From Mesorhabditis belari (lineage: Eukaryota > Nematoda > Chromadorea > Rhabditida > Rhabditidae): DNA of 64,000 nucleotides. The notes beneath the pieces are model-generated. The model had not been told where the DNA came from. It did no database searches and saw nothing but the letters and a program-made list of their open reading frames with translations. Positions 35,960-47,756 of the stretch are shown in pieces. Position 1 is the stretch's first letter, and each line of letters starts with the position of its first letter. The stretch is from the NCBI GenBank assembly GCA_958450365.1, contig CAUEEP010000732.1, positions 1,612,001-1,676,000 on the forward strand. Reading direction: 5' to 3'. Made by a program: the position numbers and the translations under genes.

Positions 35960-37415
35960 TTTGAGTTAGTTTTGGGATTTCAGAAGTTTTCCTAGTTAAA
36001 TATGCTTTTTTCATCGGTTTATTTAGCCAAATTGAGCCGTTTTAATTACCCAAAATCCCAAATTCGTCTAAAGTTTGACATAAAACGTGATAGCCGACTG
36101 GATAGGAGTTAAATCTGCTTTTGTTTTGTTAAGAAATCTGTTAAGAAATCTGCTAAGAAATCTGTTTAAAATGCCAGTTAAATCTGCTTTTTTCATCGGT
36201 TTATTTAGCCAAATTGAGCCGTTTTATTAGGTTGATGCATAAGTGTTTTTGTTCCTTTTCGTCTGCCGTTTCAAGCCAACAAATGCACGAATTAAACTAC
36301 GGTTGATTTCATTAGAAAAAGCAATTATTTTTGTGCAAAATAACATTAAAACGGGTTTAAAAATATTGAATGCCTGGATTTTCTTGAGAGTATGAAGTCG
36401 GGTAGTCAAAAAGGGCTAACTCGATGATGCGGTTTAGACACCTTAGCTAAAGAAAACCTATCTTCGTGTCAATAGATAAAAGATAGAGAAAAAAACGTTT
36501 GATATTTCGCCAAAATTTCAGAGAAATTCATTCAGCCAATTTTTCCGTAGAGTTTTTTATAGATTTTTACGAAAAAGGCGTTTTTCACTCTCGAATTTGC
36601 TTCAAAGTGAACCGAAATTCATTTAAAAAGATGCTAATTGAACAAAAAAACACTTTTTTTTATAGAGCAAACTATAGATTAATTCGTGAATTTGTTACTT
36701 TTTAACAGAAGTACGAAAAAAACGAAAACACTTATGCATCAACCTATTAGTTCTAGACTAGTTCTAGATTAGTTCTAGATTGGTTCTAAACTAGTTCTAA
36801 ACTAGTTCTAAACAACTTTTCCGTGTTCATTTACCTATTGCAATCTCGTGAGCAAAGAATGAAGTGAATAAATAGGCAAATAATTGAACAAAAAAACACT
36901 TTTTTTATAGAGCAAACTATAGATTAATTCGTGAATTTGTTACTTTTTAACAGAAGTACGAAAAAAACGAAAAGACTTTTGCATCAACCTATTAATTGCC
37001 CAAAATCCGAAATTCGCCTAAAGTTTGACATAAAACGTGATAGCCGACTGGATAGGAGTCTTGTCTCATCACCATCACCACTAATGACTAAAATTGTATA
37101 AAATCCCTAGGTGAATCTTCGAAATGAAGATTTTCGATTATTAGTAAGCTTTCTGAAGCTTGATTGAAATTTGAAGAAGCATTTTTTAGACATAGCATTT
37201 TGTTGATAAAAATTTGAATTAAATTTGGGATTTCAGAAGTTTTCCTAGTTTTTCCTAGTTAAATCTGCTTTTTTCATCGTTTTATTTAGCCAAATTGAGT
37301 CGTTTTAATTACCGAAAATCCCAAATTCGCTTAAAGTTTGGCATAAAACGTGGTAGCCGACTGGATAGGAGTCTTGTCTCCTAGTCGGGCTAGAATCGCG
37401 GCGGCTAGAAAGAAT
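35960..37415. repeat. Three tandem copies of a tRNA-like-ended repeat; the middle one holds the composite element
   Basis: The block TTTCAGAAGTTTTCCTAG through TTAGCCAAATTGAGCCG to GTGATAGCCGACTGGATAGG occurs at 35965-36110, 36170-36227 plus 36994-37065, and 37225-37385. The end TAGCCGACTGG looks like an A box; at 37340-37412 it is followed by a degenerate B box (GGGCTAGAATCGC). The middle copy is interrupted by 36228-36993. Confidence 0.7.
36228..36993. mobile_element. Mariner-bounded composite carrying COMMD exon sequence
   Basis: 36228-36747 is an inverted copy of mariner copy a (16235-16752). 36748-36884 is the inverted copy of 16092-16234, which covers the end of COMMD exon 2, its GTAAAT donor and the AGAACTAGTCT array. 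36885-36993 is a further mariner end, closest to the left end of copy a (ACTTTTGCATCAACCTA). The outer ends are TTAGGTTGATGC and GCATCAACCTA, inside a repeat whose intact copies read CCGTTTTAATTAC. Confidence 0.75.
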
Positions 37416-38405
37416 GGTTCTTTTCCGATTATTATGGTTTTTTTCTTAACAACATTTAGGTAATAGGAGGTAATTAGGGATAAAAATCTTCTCCGTTATG
37501 TTGTAATTCATTATTCGTTATCGAATATACAATTTTAGCACTGTTTCAAGAGATTTTTTATAAACCTAACCCCAAAAAACAGCTTAAAAACGAAATGAAA
37601 ACATAAAAAACCTTTCAAATTCCATAATTTGTTTTTCATTTACCAATTTGACTTGTAAAAACATAAAAAAAACAAAGAAAAAACAAAGAAACAAAGAAAT
37701 ATACAAAATAATAGTAAGATTTCAATAAAATCTTGAAAAAAATAACCTCAAAATCCGTTTTGCATAAAAAAATTTGTCGACGTGAAATGAGCAAACTAGC
37801 GCGTTCAATTTCGACTTTTTTTAGTTTCAGTTAATCGATATTCAGCTGATACAGTTAAATACATTTAAAAAGAATAAATATTCATTTAGAAATACGATTA
37901 TTTATTTATTTATTTCTTTTTATTAAAGAAATTGACTTTTAATGTTTTGAAGTGAGAAATTGGCTTTAAAAGGATCATCTGTTTAAGAAAAAAAATGGGA
38001 AATGGAAGTGAAAAAGAAGCAAAAGGAAGTGAAAAGTAAGCGAAAAGTAAATATTTTTCAAATAAAAAAAGGAAATTGATGAATTACTTTGAGACTTTGT
38101 GAGAAATTTTTGAGAAACTTTTCAGCAGACAACCGTTTCTTTTTTTTGCTGATTTCAATCGCTTTCAATCCACTTTTTCTAGGGAATTTTAAGTCGAATT
38201 TTGAAAAATTCTTTGAAATATTCGATTTTATAAAGAGAAATCGTGCTTTGAGTCTTTTTTTTTGATGCACTATCTTTTATTTATTAACACAAAGATTGGT
38301 TTCCTTAGCTAAAGTGTCTAAATCGTATCATAAGGCCGCACTTTAACTACCCGACTTTATCCTCAAACATCCAGACAAAGCATCCAACCAAAACATCCAG
38401 ACATA
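37416..38405. other. Non-coding spacer
   Basis: Very AT-rich. 38270-38400 resembles internal mariner-family sequence (CTTTAGCTAAG-like and ACTACCCGACTT). No gene seen. Confidence 0.35.
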
Positions 38406-38732
38406 CAGTACTGGACAATGACCAAAAGATCACGATTTGATTCGGCAGTGTTTTTGGGCATCTTGAAATTATAGGAAAGACAAGAAAGACACAAAATACA
38501 CTACTGGACAATGAAATATCATATTTGAAAAAAGATCGTCGTCACTTTCGCGCGTCTGTAACTCCATTGTCTTTATCGTATTTCTAAATATTAATATTAC
38601 TATTGTGTAGCCCTTGAAAAGAGCTTTCAGAAAATGTAGAACACTAATAGTTTAAAGTCAAAGACAAGGGAGTTATAGACGCGCGAAAGTGACGATCGTT
38701 TTTCAAATATGCTTTTTCATTGTCCAGTACTG
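38406..38732. mobile_element. TA-flanked MITE, CAGTACTGGACAATGA family
   Basis: Outer ends CAGTACTGGACAATGA and TCATTGTCCAGTACTG. An internal left end at 38501 pairs over about 70 bp (CACTTTCGCGCGTCTGTAAC) with the right arm. A solo end recurs at 38899-38946. Confidence 0.8.
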
Positions 38733-39236
38733 TACGTTAAAACAAACCAGGACAAACCAGAGCTGTATAACCTTTCTAGTGGATTGAAATTGTCAATTTT
38801 TTCGTAAAAAGAATGCGTTTCTGGGAGAAAACTGCAGAAAAACTGCAGAAATCAGAAATCAATACTCCAGAAAGGGTATTTCTCTATTTTAGAAAGTTAC
38901 GTGACGATCGTTTTTCAAATATCATATTTCATTGTTCAGTACTGTAGGTTCGGATTGGAATTTTCCTATGTCTAGTCCAGACCAGGCCATACCAGGTAAG
39001 TTTTCATCCAGACAGAACTCCTCTTAAACCCGTTTTAATGTTATTTTGTAAATAAAATAATCGCTTTTTTCTAATGAAAAAAAAAACAAATAAACAATTG
39101 ATGAATTTGTTATTTTTAAATGGAAATGGAAATGGAAATGGAAATCTGAAAAAGAAAAGACTGGAAAAGATTGGAAAAGAAAAGGAAAGATTTTCTAAAC
39201 ATTCTAAACAGCCTAATAACGGAAAAGAGGGATAGA

Positions 39237-39290
39237 ATGGGAACAACTCATCTGCAGAAAATTTCTGCAGATGAGTTGTTCCCATTTTCT
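39237..39290. repeat. Short perfect palindrome
   Basis: GGGAACAACTCATCTGCAGA and its complement around AAATTT; stem of about 24 bp. Confidence 0.85.
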
Positions 39291-39842
39291 CATTTTCCCC
39301 ATGTTCCTCATGAAAAAAACAAAGCGTGGGTGTTCTGAAGGGCTTTGAAGAGGGATAGAAGAGTGCATAAAAGATAGGAAATCAAAAAGAAATAGAAGAC
39401 AAATGGAAAAAAATGAAATGGAAAAAATGAAATGGAGAAAACGTTTCGAGTAAGGGATTTCACGTGCATCACACTGGGCATATCAATGATTTTTTTGAGA
39501 GGGAAAGTCACCGTTTGACCGACAAAGTGAGCCTTTTTCTTTTAAACTCTAGACAAATATCGTCAAGTTAGATTGTTGACATGATCAAAAGGAGAGAAAA
39601 GCGATTAAATCTTGAGTTTTAAAGGCGATGATGCATGATTTGCGTTTCCCGGGTCAAAGTACTGAACTTGAAAAGTGAATTTGATCAATTTTGATTTTGA
39701 TATCAATATTGATTCCAATTTTGATTCCAATATTGATTCCAATCTTAATTCCATTTGAGTTTAGACTGATGAGGAGATAGAATTGATCTTAAAGACTTGT
39801 TAGACGTTTGGGTAAAACGTTCTAATCTTATCCATTCTAGAA

Positions 39843-40794
39843 AGTGGAATAGATCGCCTTTATCTAAAAGGCCTGCATTTCTGGATGCTAAATGCTAGCC
39901 TGCTAAATGCTAGCCTGCTAAATGCTAGCCTGCTAAATGCTAGCCTGCTAAATGCTAGCCTGCTAAATGCTAGCCTGCTAAATGCTAGCCTGCTAAATGC
40001 TAGCCTGCTAAATGCTAGCCTGCTAAATGCTAGCCTGCTAAATGCTAGCCTGCTAAATGCTAGCCTGCTAAATGCTAGCCTGCTAAATGCTAGCCTGCTA
40101 AATGCTAGCCTGCTAAATGCTAGCCTGCTAAATGCTAGCCTGCTAAATGCTAGCCTGCTAAATGCTAGCCTGCTAAATGCTAGCCTGCTAAATGCAGCCT
40201 GCTAAATGCTAGCCTGCTAAATGCTGGCCTGCTAAATGCTAGCCTGCTAAATGCTAGCCTGCTAAATGCTAGCCTGCTAAATGCTAGCCTGCTAAATGCT
40301 AGCCTGCTAAATGCTAGCCTGCTAAATGCTAGCCTGCTAAATGCTAGCCTGCTAAATGCTAGCCTGCGAAATGCTAGCCTGCTAAATGCTAGCCTGCGAA
40401 ATGCTGGCCTGCTAAATGCTAGCCTGCTAAATGCTAGCCTGCTAAATGCTGGCCTGCTAAATGCTGGCCTGCTAAATGCTAGCCTGCTAAATGCTGGCCT
40501 GCTAAATGCTAGCCTGCTAAATGCTAGCCTGCTAAATGCTAGCCTGCTAAATGCTAGCCTGCTAAATGCTAGCCTGCTAAATGCTAGCCTGCTATTTATT
40601 AGACTAGATAAATGCTATTTATTAGACTATTCAGAAAATCTTTTCGTTTCTTTTCGTACTTCCGTTTAAAAACAACAAATCCACAGTCCAGAAGAAAATA
40701 CTTTCTGATCTCTATAGGCAGAAATGCAGGCTTGGTAACATTTAGCATCCAGAAATGCAGGCCTTTTAGATAAAGGCGATCTATTCCACTATTC
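39843..40794. repeat. Inverted repeat enclosing a 15-bp satellite
   Basis: Arms GTGGAATAGATCGCCTTTAT... at 39843-39890 and its complement at 40739-40794, about 50 bp each and joined to the array by GGATGCTAAATG. Inside are about 47 copies of TGCTAAATGCTAGCC (39886-40592). A partial third arm lies at 40920-40990. The long Leu-Asn-Ala-Ser-Leu open frame is a by-product of the unit length. Confidence 0.85.
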
Positions 40795-41124
40795 AGACTA
40801 TTCGACTAAATGCTATCTATTCGACTTTTCGTTTCTTTTCATGCTTCCGTTTAAAACCAACAAATCACCGTCCAGAAAAAGATACTTTCTGATCTCTATA
40901 GGCAGAAATTCAGGCTTGGTAACATTTAGCATCCAGGAAAACATTTAGCATCAAGAAATGCAGGCCTTTTAGATAAATGCTATCTATCCGACTCTTCAAA
41001 AAGTCTTTCCGTTTCTTTTCGTACTTCCGTTTAAAACCAACAAATTCACCGTTTTGAACTACGGTTTGTTTCACTAGAAAAGCCAATTCTTTTTCTGCAA
41101 AATAGCATTAAAATAAAAGTCGAA

Positions 41125-41935
41125 ATTGAGTTTAGCAATCGAGCGACCTTTTTCTGAGAAAATCCTGGATTTGCGGTTTAAAGCGTGGTAAAACTACCGT
41201 ACCCCTCCGAATTTGCGTGAAATTTCTTTTTCTTCACTTTTGTTCATTTCATTTTATTTTTTTACATTTTTCTGAGATGATCTCGTTTATTTTTCAAGGA
41301 AACAGAGGATAAAGCGAAGTTACGTTTTTAACACCATTTTCTGTGGTGCAAGCTTTGTTTGTAGAGCTTTTTTAGACCCACTTGCTTCCCGACGATCTAC
41401 TCCACGAAATTAATGCCAACTAATGTTAAGTTAAGTGGTTTTTATCATTTTCTATGGCGGAAACTTTGTTTTGTGACTTTTTAGTTGAAAAAGCGTCGAA
41501 GCATTGAAAAAAACGCAAAAAGAATCAAATGAAATGAACAAGAATGAAAAAAATGAAATTTCGCGCAAATTGGAAGGTAGTTTATTTTTCAAGGAAACAG
41601 AGGAAAGCTAAGTTATGTTTTTAACACCATTTTCTGTGGTGCAAGCTTTGTTTGTAGAGCTTTTTTAGATCCACTTGCTTCCCGACGATCTACTCCACGA
41701 AATTAATGCCAACTAATGTTAAGTTAAGTGATTTTTATCATTTTTTTATGGCGGAAGCTTTGTTTTTGTGGCTTTTTAGTTGAAAAAGCGTCGAAGCATT
41801 GAAAAAAGCGCAAAAAGAATAAAATGAAATGAACAAGAATGAAAAAAATGAAATTTCGCGCAAATTGGAAGATAGTTTTACCATGCTTTAAACCGAAAAC
41901 CCAGGATTTTCTCGGAAAAAGATCGCAGGTTTAAA
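41125..41935. mobile_element. Large foldback with a 290-bp internal direct duplication
   Basis: Arms at 41149-41235 and about 41850-41930 (GTAAAACTACCGT; TTTGCGGTTTAAAGC and complements). The interior 41285-41575 is repeated at 41582-41870 (CGACGATCTACTCCACGAAA in both). Confidence 0.7.
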
Positions 41936-42435
41936 ATTTTGAAATTAAATCTTTAAAAAGTTTTAATTTTAATCCAACCGCGCTCATCGCACAAATCCAA
42001 ATTTATCACAATTTTAAGGTCAAAGTTTTTAAATATTTGATTGAAAACATGAACATTTTGCCCAAAATTCTATCGGAATTCTATCGAAATTTTACTATTG
42101 TTTACATTTTTTTTTTGTTTCTATGAATCATCGAGAGAAATTTTATTGTCTTTGACTAATTTTCAGCGAAAATTTCGGGATTTTTTCAAAAACTTTCAAA
42201 AAATGTTTTAATTTAGCTTTTAAACAGTGAATGTAATTATAAAGTTGATCTTTTGCTAAGCACAAAACACAGTTCAATCAACTTTTTGGCTTTATCTACG
42301 AGTATCGTTGAATGGATTTGAGAAGAATTTATGATTGTTAGCCAGCTATATTGCCCAAATTCATTTAGCTGTCTTTTCATTAAAATATCTTTTCATTTTA
42401 GAGTTTTTCGTTGAACTTATCAGGAAAAGAAACTA

Positions 42436-42958
42436 TTGGGTTGGGGAGAATGAGTCGGCGCCGAAATTTAAAGAAACTTTTTGCACCCATAAAACCTTCT
42501 TTAAATACACGTTTTGTTTCATCAAAATGGTCCACGATTTCTTTACAAAATGGCTTTTGAGAGATTCCACAAAGCTTTTCTTTTTTGGGATTTTATGGAT
42601 TCCCAAACACAGCTAATCAAAATGACAAAAAGTCCGACTCATTGCTTGAACAGTTTCTTCCACATAAACCTCCTTTGGTGTTTATATAAAAAAGATAGAG
42701 CACACTCAATTACATAAGTTACCAAATTTTCAGGAAGATCCCTCCAACCGTTTACTCTAGATGACAGTTTATCGATTTTGTGAAAAAAAATGATCCTTTG
42801 TTGAGTTGAGGCGCTGTTTGAGTTCTCTTTTAAATATTATTTTGTAGAGAATTAGTTACCCTTCTACGGATATCAAACGCATATTCATTTGACAAAGTCT
42901 GCTATAAGTTTTCGAAATTTCTTTGATTTTCGGCGCCGACTCATTCTCCCCAACCCAA
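42436..42958. mobile_element. Mariner-like element, TTGGGTTGGGG family
   Basis: Ends TTGGGTTGGGGAGAATGAGT and its complement, TA-flanked (42434-42435, 42959-42960), 523 bp, non-coding. A third end lies at 43118-43166, separated by a piece of the TTAGGTTGATGC family (43010-43117). Confidence 0.75.
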
Positions 42959-43753
42959 TACAATTATTTGAAAATTCGATGACAAGTTTCACGATAAGTG
43001 TATCAATTGAACTACGGTTTGTTTCATTAAAAAGACCAATTATTTTTCTGCAAAATAACATTAAAACGGGTTTAAAAATATTTAATGCCTGGATTTTCTT
43101 GAGAGTATGAAGTCGGGTACGAAATTTCTTTGATTTTCGGCGCCGACTCATTCTCCCCAACCCAATATTATAATTAACTATTATAGAAACTATTAAAAGA
43201 AACTATTATAACTATTATAACTATTATAAGAAACTATTATTATAGATTTTAGAGTTTTTCGTTGAACTTTTAGGAAAAGGAGGCTATTATAATCAATCTA
43301 AAAGCTAGAATAAGCATAAACTGTTGTTAAAAATTCATGACAAAGCCATTTTTTAGCTTAGCTCCTTTTTGGCAATCTATGTTCGGGTGAAAATTTGTAA
43401 AAATTACATTTGGTTAATTAAATTTAATGAAATCTTCAAAAATAGAGTTGTTTTCTTTAAAAACTAGTAACAAATTCGAATTCCCCGCCCTCGAAAACCC
43501 TTGATTACCATTTTTTCAGCCAAATCAGCTAACAAATCAGCCTCAAACAAGTGCTAACTCAATACAGCTCATCGGTAGCCGTATCGTCGTGTTAAAACTG
43601 TAAAAATCTTATTGTATCTTGAACTATTTCAGTTTACTATTAATTCATGATCAATGGCAAATAATGGCTTTAACCCTACAAAAAGCAAGCGCAATATAAA
43701 CGATTTTATGGCAGTTTTTCCGGCGCAAAATCTTTTCTCGACTCAAAAATGTA

Positions 43754-43927
43754 CAGTCGAACCTCTCTATAACGTAACTCACGGGACGGCTATAGCTTAC
43801 GTTATATAGAGGTTTACGTTATATAGAGTACCGTTTTATATAGCTTAACGTCAGCCGGGACCGGTCACGCCTTACGTTATATAGAGGTTTACGTTATATC
43901 GAGTTTTGTTATAGAGAGGTTCGACTG
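43754..43927. mobile_element. pogo/Tigger-like MITE
   Basis: CAGTCGAACCTCTCTATAAC at left and its complement at right, TA-flanked (43752-43753, 43928-43929), 174 bp. The interior repeats TTACGTTATATAGAGG. The terminal sequence is the characteristic pogo/Tigger type. Confidence 0.85.
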
Positions 43928-44424
43928 TATGCTGTCCATTTCGGAGTCGTTTTTTTCTCTTGTATCAAAGCTATTATTTTCATATTATTATTCATATTAT
44001 TATTCAAAGCCAGCTAAATTCTAAATTCAAAGCCAGCTAATGTCCAAATTCTATATTGTCAGCTATATTGTCCAATTAGCTGTCTAAATATCTCATTTCA
44101 ATCATTTCAATCATCATCATTACGATACAGAAATCATTAAAACCAAAATGTTTTCATCAAAACAAAAAGGGGGAATGCAAAAAAAGTTGTATTGACATAT
44201 TGACAAAAAATCTTCACGAAAAAAGGACGTGTGTTCGGTGGAGGAATCAAAAATTTCGACAGCTGGGCAAATTTTTGTCTAATTTTCATCCCCAGCTTTT
44301 GAAATTTGGCTACAAGCAAAAAGTTTTGAGAGAATTTCGAGAATTCGGGGGTTTCTAGAAAAATTGAAACTTGAAAGCATTGTTTAAAGCTAAATTTTGA
44401 GAGTAATTTGGTCCCACAAGTAGC

Positions 44425-45018
44425 TAAAAAGGTCGAAATTTGTATGTACGAGTAACTGGAAACTTGTACAAGCGAGTCTTTTGGACGACGACGAATTTAT
44501 TTATTAATGATTGAGCTAACAACATCTCCCGAAGCTACCACTTTTTAGCTTTACCTTGACAGATTCATCTCTTCGCTCATCTCTGCATTCCTCTTCTTCC
44601 CCAGGCTCTCGATCTTCAGTAGGAAGGTTGGCTTCTCCACTTGACATGGAAGACATGCAAGTTTTCCAACCCGAATCTAATTCCATTCACGTTTTGCTTC
44701 GAAACTTTGTCTCAAATTGTGTCAAATTATCTCAAATTGTCTCAAATTTCGAAAATGCATCTATTTGAGGAAAGTATCGTAGTTTTCTCGGCTGATTACT
44801 CTGAAATTTTGTCTACACCACGCTATAAAGTCGATTTCTAGCTGTAGACATTCTATCGAACATTCTATCGAAGCAAAACGTAGATGGAGTTAGATTCGGG
44901 TTGGAAAACTTGCATGTCTTCCATGTCTAGTGTATGGTACATGTTAATGTTAATATTAATGTATGTTAAAAGACTCGCTTGTACAAGTTTCCAGTTACTC
45001 GTACATAGAAATTTCGAC
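44425..45018. repeat. Palindromic unit overlapping an exon candidate
   Basis: Outer arms CGAGTAACTGGAAACTTGTA and complement; inner arms ATGGAAGACATGCAAG/TTTTCC and complement. The inner left arm includes the 3' edge of the exon candidate at 44563-44660. Confidence 0.7.
44563..44660 (+). CDS. Candidate internal exon, Ser-rich
   Basis: Acceptor TTGACAG, phase 1 in, phase 0 out at CAA|GTTTTC. Encodes SSLRSSLHSSSSPGSRSSVG followed by RLASPLDMEDMQ. Composition is protein-like, but no family is recognised and no upstream exon was found. It may belong with the plus-strand exons at 46387 and 47039. Confidence 0.3.
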
Positions 45019-45163
45019 CTTTTTAGCTACTCTCAAAATTTTTTTTAGCTTTTTTTCTTTCTTTCTTTTCTAGAATTTCACCCAATCAATACTCTCAAAT
45101 TTCCCAAAAATTGCTCACTTCAAAAATTTCAACTTTCCTTTTCTTAAAAAAAAAGACTTCCAG

Positions 45164-45238
45164 GTGAATCGTTATCAGTATTTGGGGTTTTCCGGACGTT
45201 CGAAAGCCGAGAGCTTTTTTAGGATTATAGGGGCATGA
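45164..45238 (+). CDS. Candidate terminal exon (weak)
   Basis: After acceptor ACTTCCAG the phase-0 frame reads VNRYQYLGFSGRSKAESFFR then IIGA and stops at TGA. In phase with the 44563-44660 exon, so it could end that gene; equally it may be chance. Confidence 0.2.
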   Translation: MNRYQYLGFSGRSKAESFFRIIGA

Positions 45239-46011
45239 GTGAGAGTGAAGTCTGCTCTCTTCTAGTCAAGTTTTATTGAACCAAAATAGCATTAAAATCT
45301 AAAATTTAAAGCTAAAAGCTTAACATTTTCAACCTGTAGACAAAGTAAGCTTAAAAGTAGCTTAAAAGTAACCTTTTTAAGCTTAAAAGTAACTTTTTAA
45401 GCTTAAAAGTAACTTTTTAAGCTTAAAAGTAAGCTTAAAAAGCCATAAGAGATAAAAGATTGAAAATTTTGTTAATTTTAAGAATTTTTAGCGTATCTGT
45501 ATCCAAAGTAGCTTTAAAACAGAAAATATAAAAAAATTTAGAACGGAGAAAGGGAGAAAAGGCGCGGATAACCCTGAGGGGACTCAAAAGTGATGGAGTT
45601 GAAAGAAGAAGGAAAAAAAATGAGGGAAAAGGAAGGGGAAAGGAATCGATTCATCCGCCAGACTGGGTCCTCCTTTTGACTCTCATGGACACTTGGGCAA
45701 AAAGAGACCAAACCCCCCTCAACAGACAGAAGCGATAAGTGCATTTCTGATTGAACGTTGAATATTTGATGCCATTGATTGAATCGAGAGATTCAATTTA
45801 GAGTAGAGTTTTGATGGCTGAGAGCTTTAGCTTTTATGTCTTGCTTGGGAGATTTGGAGACAAAATTCGAGACAAAGTGATTGCTAGTTTTGTTCCAGGA
45901 TTCACCGCCAGTAAGATAGTGTTTTCGGATTTTGCTAAGAATCGCTAGTGTTCGAGAATAGCGGCTTTGAAATTGAAAACTCGAAAACGAAAAAATTTGA
46001 TGCAAATACTT

Positions 46012-46268
46012 GAAACGGCGCTCGCCGGAATCGAACCACGACCGCGAGAAAGGGGAGGTGAGGACTCTACCAGTTGACCATGAGGACACTTCTCATTCCC
46101 CCACAAAAAGCTCTTTTAAAGTCTCATTTTCGAATAAACGCCAAAATTTCAAAAGCGCTTCTTTCAAAAACGACTTTTTTGGAGCCAGCGTAATGTATCC
46201 TCATGGTCAGCTGGTAGAGTTCTCGCCTCCCATTCTGGCGACCCTGGTTCGATCCCGGGCAATGCCAT
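46012..46268. mobile_element. Head-to-head tRNA-like pair (copy 1)
   Basis: Minus head at 46091-46012 (A box TGGTCAACTGGTAGAG, B box GGTTCGATTCC) and plus head at 46193-46268 (TGGTCAGCTGGTAGAG, GGTTCGATCCC), separated by about 100 bp. The two heads are alike, and the whole arrangement recurs at 54047-54296. Confidence 0.7.
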
Positions 46269-46386
46269 TTAAGATCTAATTTTGGTGCCGAAATCTAAAA
46301 TATTGATTCCAAACTTGTTTTTGGATCTAGATTCATCTACAGATTCGAAGTAAAGATATTTGCTGGTTTTTTTGGTCTTACTTTAG

Positions 46387-46459
46387 AGTTGGTGGCAGAA
46401 AGAGATGGTTGTGGAACAACTCCAACTCGAGCTTTTCAAAGAATGAGATATGTTGCTAA
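46387..46459 (+). CDS. Candidate internal exon
   Basis: Acceptor CTTACTTTAG, donor AA|GTAAGT (strong). Encodes LVAERDGCGTTPTRAFQRMR then YVAK, ending in phase 2, which joins the exon at 47039 in frame. Family not recognised. Confidence 0.45.
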
Positions 46460-46865
46460 GTAAGTAAAGAAATAAGGTAAATAAAACTCGATAATCTGCT
46501 TATCAGTTTGATTTGGGCAGTGTCACTAGTTTCTTTTCATAATTGCTCTTAGAGTTCTCGTAATGGTAAACTTCAGAGCTTGAGAATGGCAACGATGACA
46601 TAGATTTTGGTGTGCCTCAAGAGTTAATTCTTTACTTAATTTCAAATCATCAGCAGAAGAAAAAAACCTGTAATTTAATGAATTTGATGGGCAAATTTGT
46701 GTCAACTTACGAAAAACAAGCCAACGACTAAAAGAGATAACATGTTTTTGGGAGAACCTAAGAACTAATTTCACCTTAAATCAAAGTTTGATTTGGGCAA
46801 TGTCACTGGTTTCTTTTCTACCAAAACAAAAACATAATTGCTCTTAGAGTTCTCGTAATGGTAAA

Positions 46866-46992
46866 CTTCAGAGCTTCAGAGCTTCAGAGCTTCAGAGCTT
46901 CAGAGCTTCAGAGCTTCAGAGCTTCAGAGCTTCAGGCTTCAGAGCTTCAGAGCTTCAGAGCTTCAGAGCTTCAGAGCTTCAGAGCTTCAGAA
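46866..46992. repeat. 9-bp minisatellite between two exon candidates
   Basis: About 13 copies of CTTCAGAGC. The flanking block (CTCTTAGAGTTCTCGTAATG) also occurs at about 46543. Confidence 0.9.
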
Positions 46993-47038
46993 CGGCAACG
47001 ATGACATAGATTTTGGTGTGCCAGAGAAGAGTTTCCAG

Positions 47039-47141
47039 GTTTTCACGTACAAAGTACATCGATTTTTACCTAATCAACCCGCTATTCATGAATCCGAGTT
47101 CATGGATCGATCCCTCGATGAACGTGGCTCAAAATGGATGA
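47039..47141 (+). CDS. Candidate exon continuing 46387-46459
   Basis: Acceptor GTTTCCAG; completes the split Lys codon and reads FSRTKYIDFYLINPLFMNPS then SWIDPSMNVAQNG and TGA (47139-47141). Either it is a last exon, or it is spliced at AAC|GTGGCT (47123) into 48425. Phase agreement with the previous exon supports it. Function unknown. Confidence 0.45.
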
Positions 47142-47756
47142 TGGTGGACGAAGAAAAATGGGCAGTAATCTAGCAGAAAGAGGAAAAAAAGGGCTTTTGG
47201 TGGACCCTAATGAGATGTGTCTTCCACACGAGGGAAAAACGGGGGAAATTTTCAATTCCACCCGTTCTTTTCATCAGAAAGAGATGAAAAGGAGGGGGAA
47301 AAAAAAGAAAAAAACGTCTCCTTGGTGTTTGAATTTTTAAACTAAAGAAAAAAAACTTGAAAAGAAAGAGAATAGATAAAAATTAGCATTATTTGACTAA
47401 AGAGAACAATGTTATTTTCAAGAATTCTTCGATCTGTTTGATCTGTTTGATCTGTTCGATCTTTTCATCGAAAAGTCAAATGTTGATGGCTATAAACATT
47501 CAAATCTAGTCTTTAATTCTTTCCAATTCAAAATGAAACATACAAATTTTGAAATGATTTAAATTGGACGCTTTTTTTGAAATCTTTTATCATTGAAACC
47601 CTATTTTTTAACTAGAAAAATCATTTTACAAAGAAATCTTATGAAATTTTTCGATCAAATCAAACATAATTCTGGTTTTTTGCTTAGCATTTTAATAAGT
47701 TAACGAATGATTTATCTTTAAAGTATCGAAATTTCGCTTTTTTTATTTATTAATTA

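Noticed and set aside
39885..40205. 106-codon Leu-Asn-Ala-Ser-Leu open frame
   Set aside because: Pure product of the 15-bp satellite; no start context, splice sites or flanking coding sequence.
42335..42717. Open frames through the TTGGGTTGGGG element
   Set aside because: They cross the TIR and lie within a non-autonomous element; no domain recognised.
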